The notes below the pieces were generated by a model, which saw only the letters and a program-made list of their open reading frames with translations, did not search any database and was not told the DNA's origin. The translations under genes and the position numbers were made by a program. This document shows, in pieces, positions 5,329-5,357 of a DNA stretch of 5,357 bases; the first letter of the stretch is position 1; each line of letters opens with the position of its first letter. The DNA is from Caldithrix sp964532875 (GTDB taxonomy: Bacteria > Calditrichota > Calditrichia > Calditrichales > Calditrichaceae). Location of the stretch: contig CAZHIZ010000219.1 of NCBI GenBank assembly GCA_964532875.1, forward strand, positions 1-5,357, written 5' to 3'.

Positions 5329-5357
5329 TCCTTCCCTATGAGGGAAGGTGCCCGAGA
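5329..5357. repeat. 29-bp hairpin repeat, copy 2, cut by the window edge
   Basis: A second copy of the repeat at 4981-5009, in the same orientation and 348 bases away. The hairpin (5330-5348) is complete, but the window ends at the last shared base, so the true repeat unit may be longer. Confidence 0.85.

Larger units (their letters stand above)
4528..5357. other. Long intergenic region without a convincing protein gene
   Basis: About 830 bases follow the start of the prenyltransferase gene. The first 150 are AT-rich promoter-like DNA, the next 200 hold inverted repeats, and the rest is a mosaic of short tandem repeats and hairpin repeats. Open frames of 72-73 codons on both strands (plus 4875-5093, minus 4988-5206) translate the repeats into low-complexity peptides and lack a good ribosome site. 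No tRNA, rRNA, CRISPR array or transposase is seen. Smaller structures not listed separately are CCGC-AAGA-GCGG (5147-5158), TCCCGC/GCGGGA (5145-5150 and 5172-5177) and a mismatched stem at 5246-5274. Confidence 0.7.

Noticed and set aside
4981..5357. CRISPR array suggested by two 29-bp repeats
   Set aside because: Only two copies, 319 bases between them filled with tandem microrepeats and not spacers of regular size, and no cas genes.

Overview
The window carries four genes, all read from the minus strand, followed by about 830 bases with no convincing protein gene. In transcription order, which runs right to left here, they are: a large membrane prenyltransferase of the UbiA/MenA family with an unusual soluble domain fused to its N-terminus (2977-4527), then the three genes of a proton-translocating NAD(P) transhydrogenase, pntAA (1557-2717), pntAB (1247-1555) and pntB (1-1247, running off the left edge). 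The pnt genes form a tight translationally coupled operon: pntAA and pntAB are one base apart, and pntAB and pntB share one base in TAATG. Each has a clear AGGAGG-type ribosome site. A 259-base AT-rich gap separates the prenyltransferase from pntAA.

Functionally, the transhydrogenase uses the proton gradient to move hydride from NADH to NADP+. The UbiA-family enzyme probably makes a membrane prenyl lipid such as demethylmenaquinone, so the window looks like respiratory and redox housekeeping. The transhydrogenase is of the three-subunit type with a split alpha chain, as in Thermus, mycobacteria and Rhodospirillum, not the two-subunit E. coli form. The host is a bacterium with moderate GC content and AT-rich intergenic DNA. 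The junk-like tandem repeats and a possible Bacteroidetes-style promoter would fit the FCB group or a neighbour such as Calditrichota, but this is only an inference.

The right-hand intergenic region (4528-5357) is the part least explained by known genes. Nearest the prenyltransferase it holds a perfect 12-bp palindrome in the probable promoter. Next comes a good sigma70-like promoter on the opposite strand (4612-4640) that reads into a cluster of inverted repeats (4691-4883), which could be a structured RNA. The rest is a patchwork of short tandem repeats with periods of 7, 8 and 10 bases, plus two identical 29-bp copies of a hairpin repeat 348 bases apart, the second cut by the window edge.

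The points most worth checking are the flavin-barrel/prenyltransferase fusion, the apparent absence of the intramembrane histidine of the transhydrogenase from both of its known positions, and the possible RNA with its neighbouring repeat mosaic. I did not find a clearly new multi-gene system.
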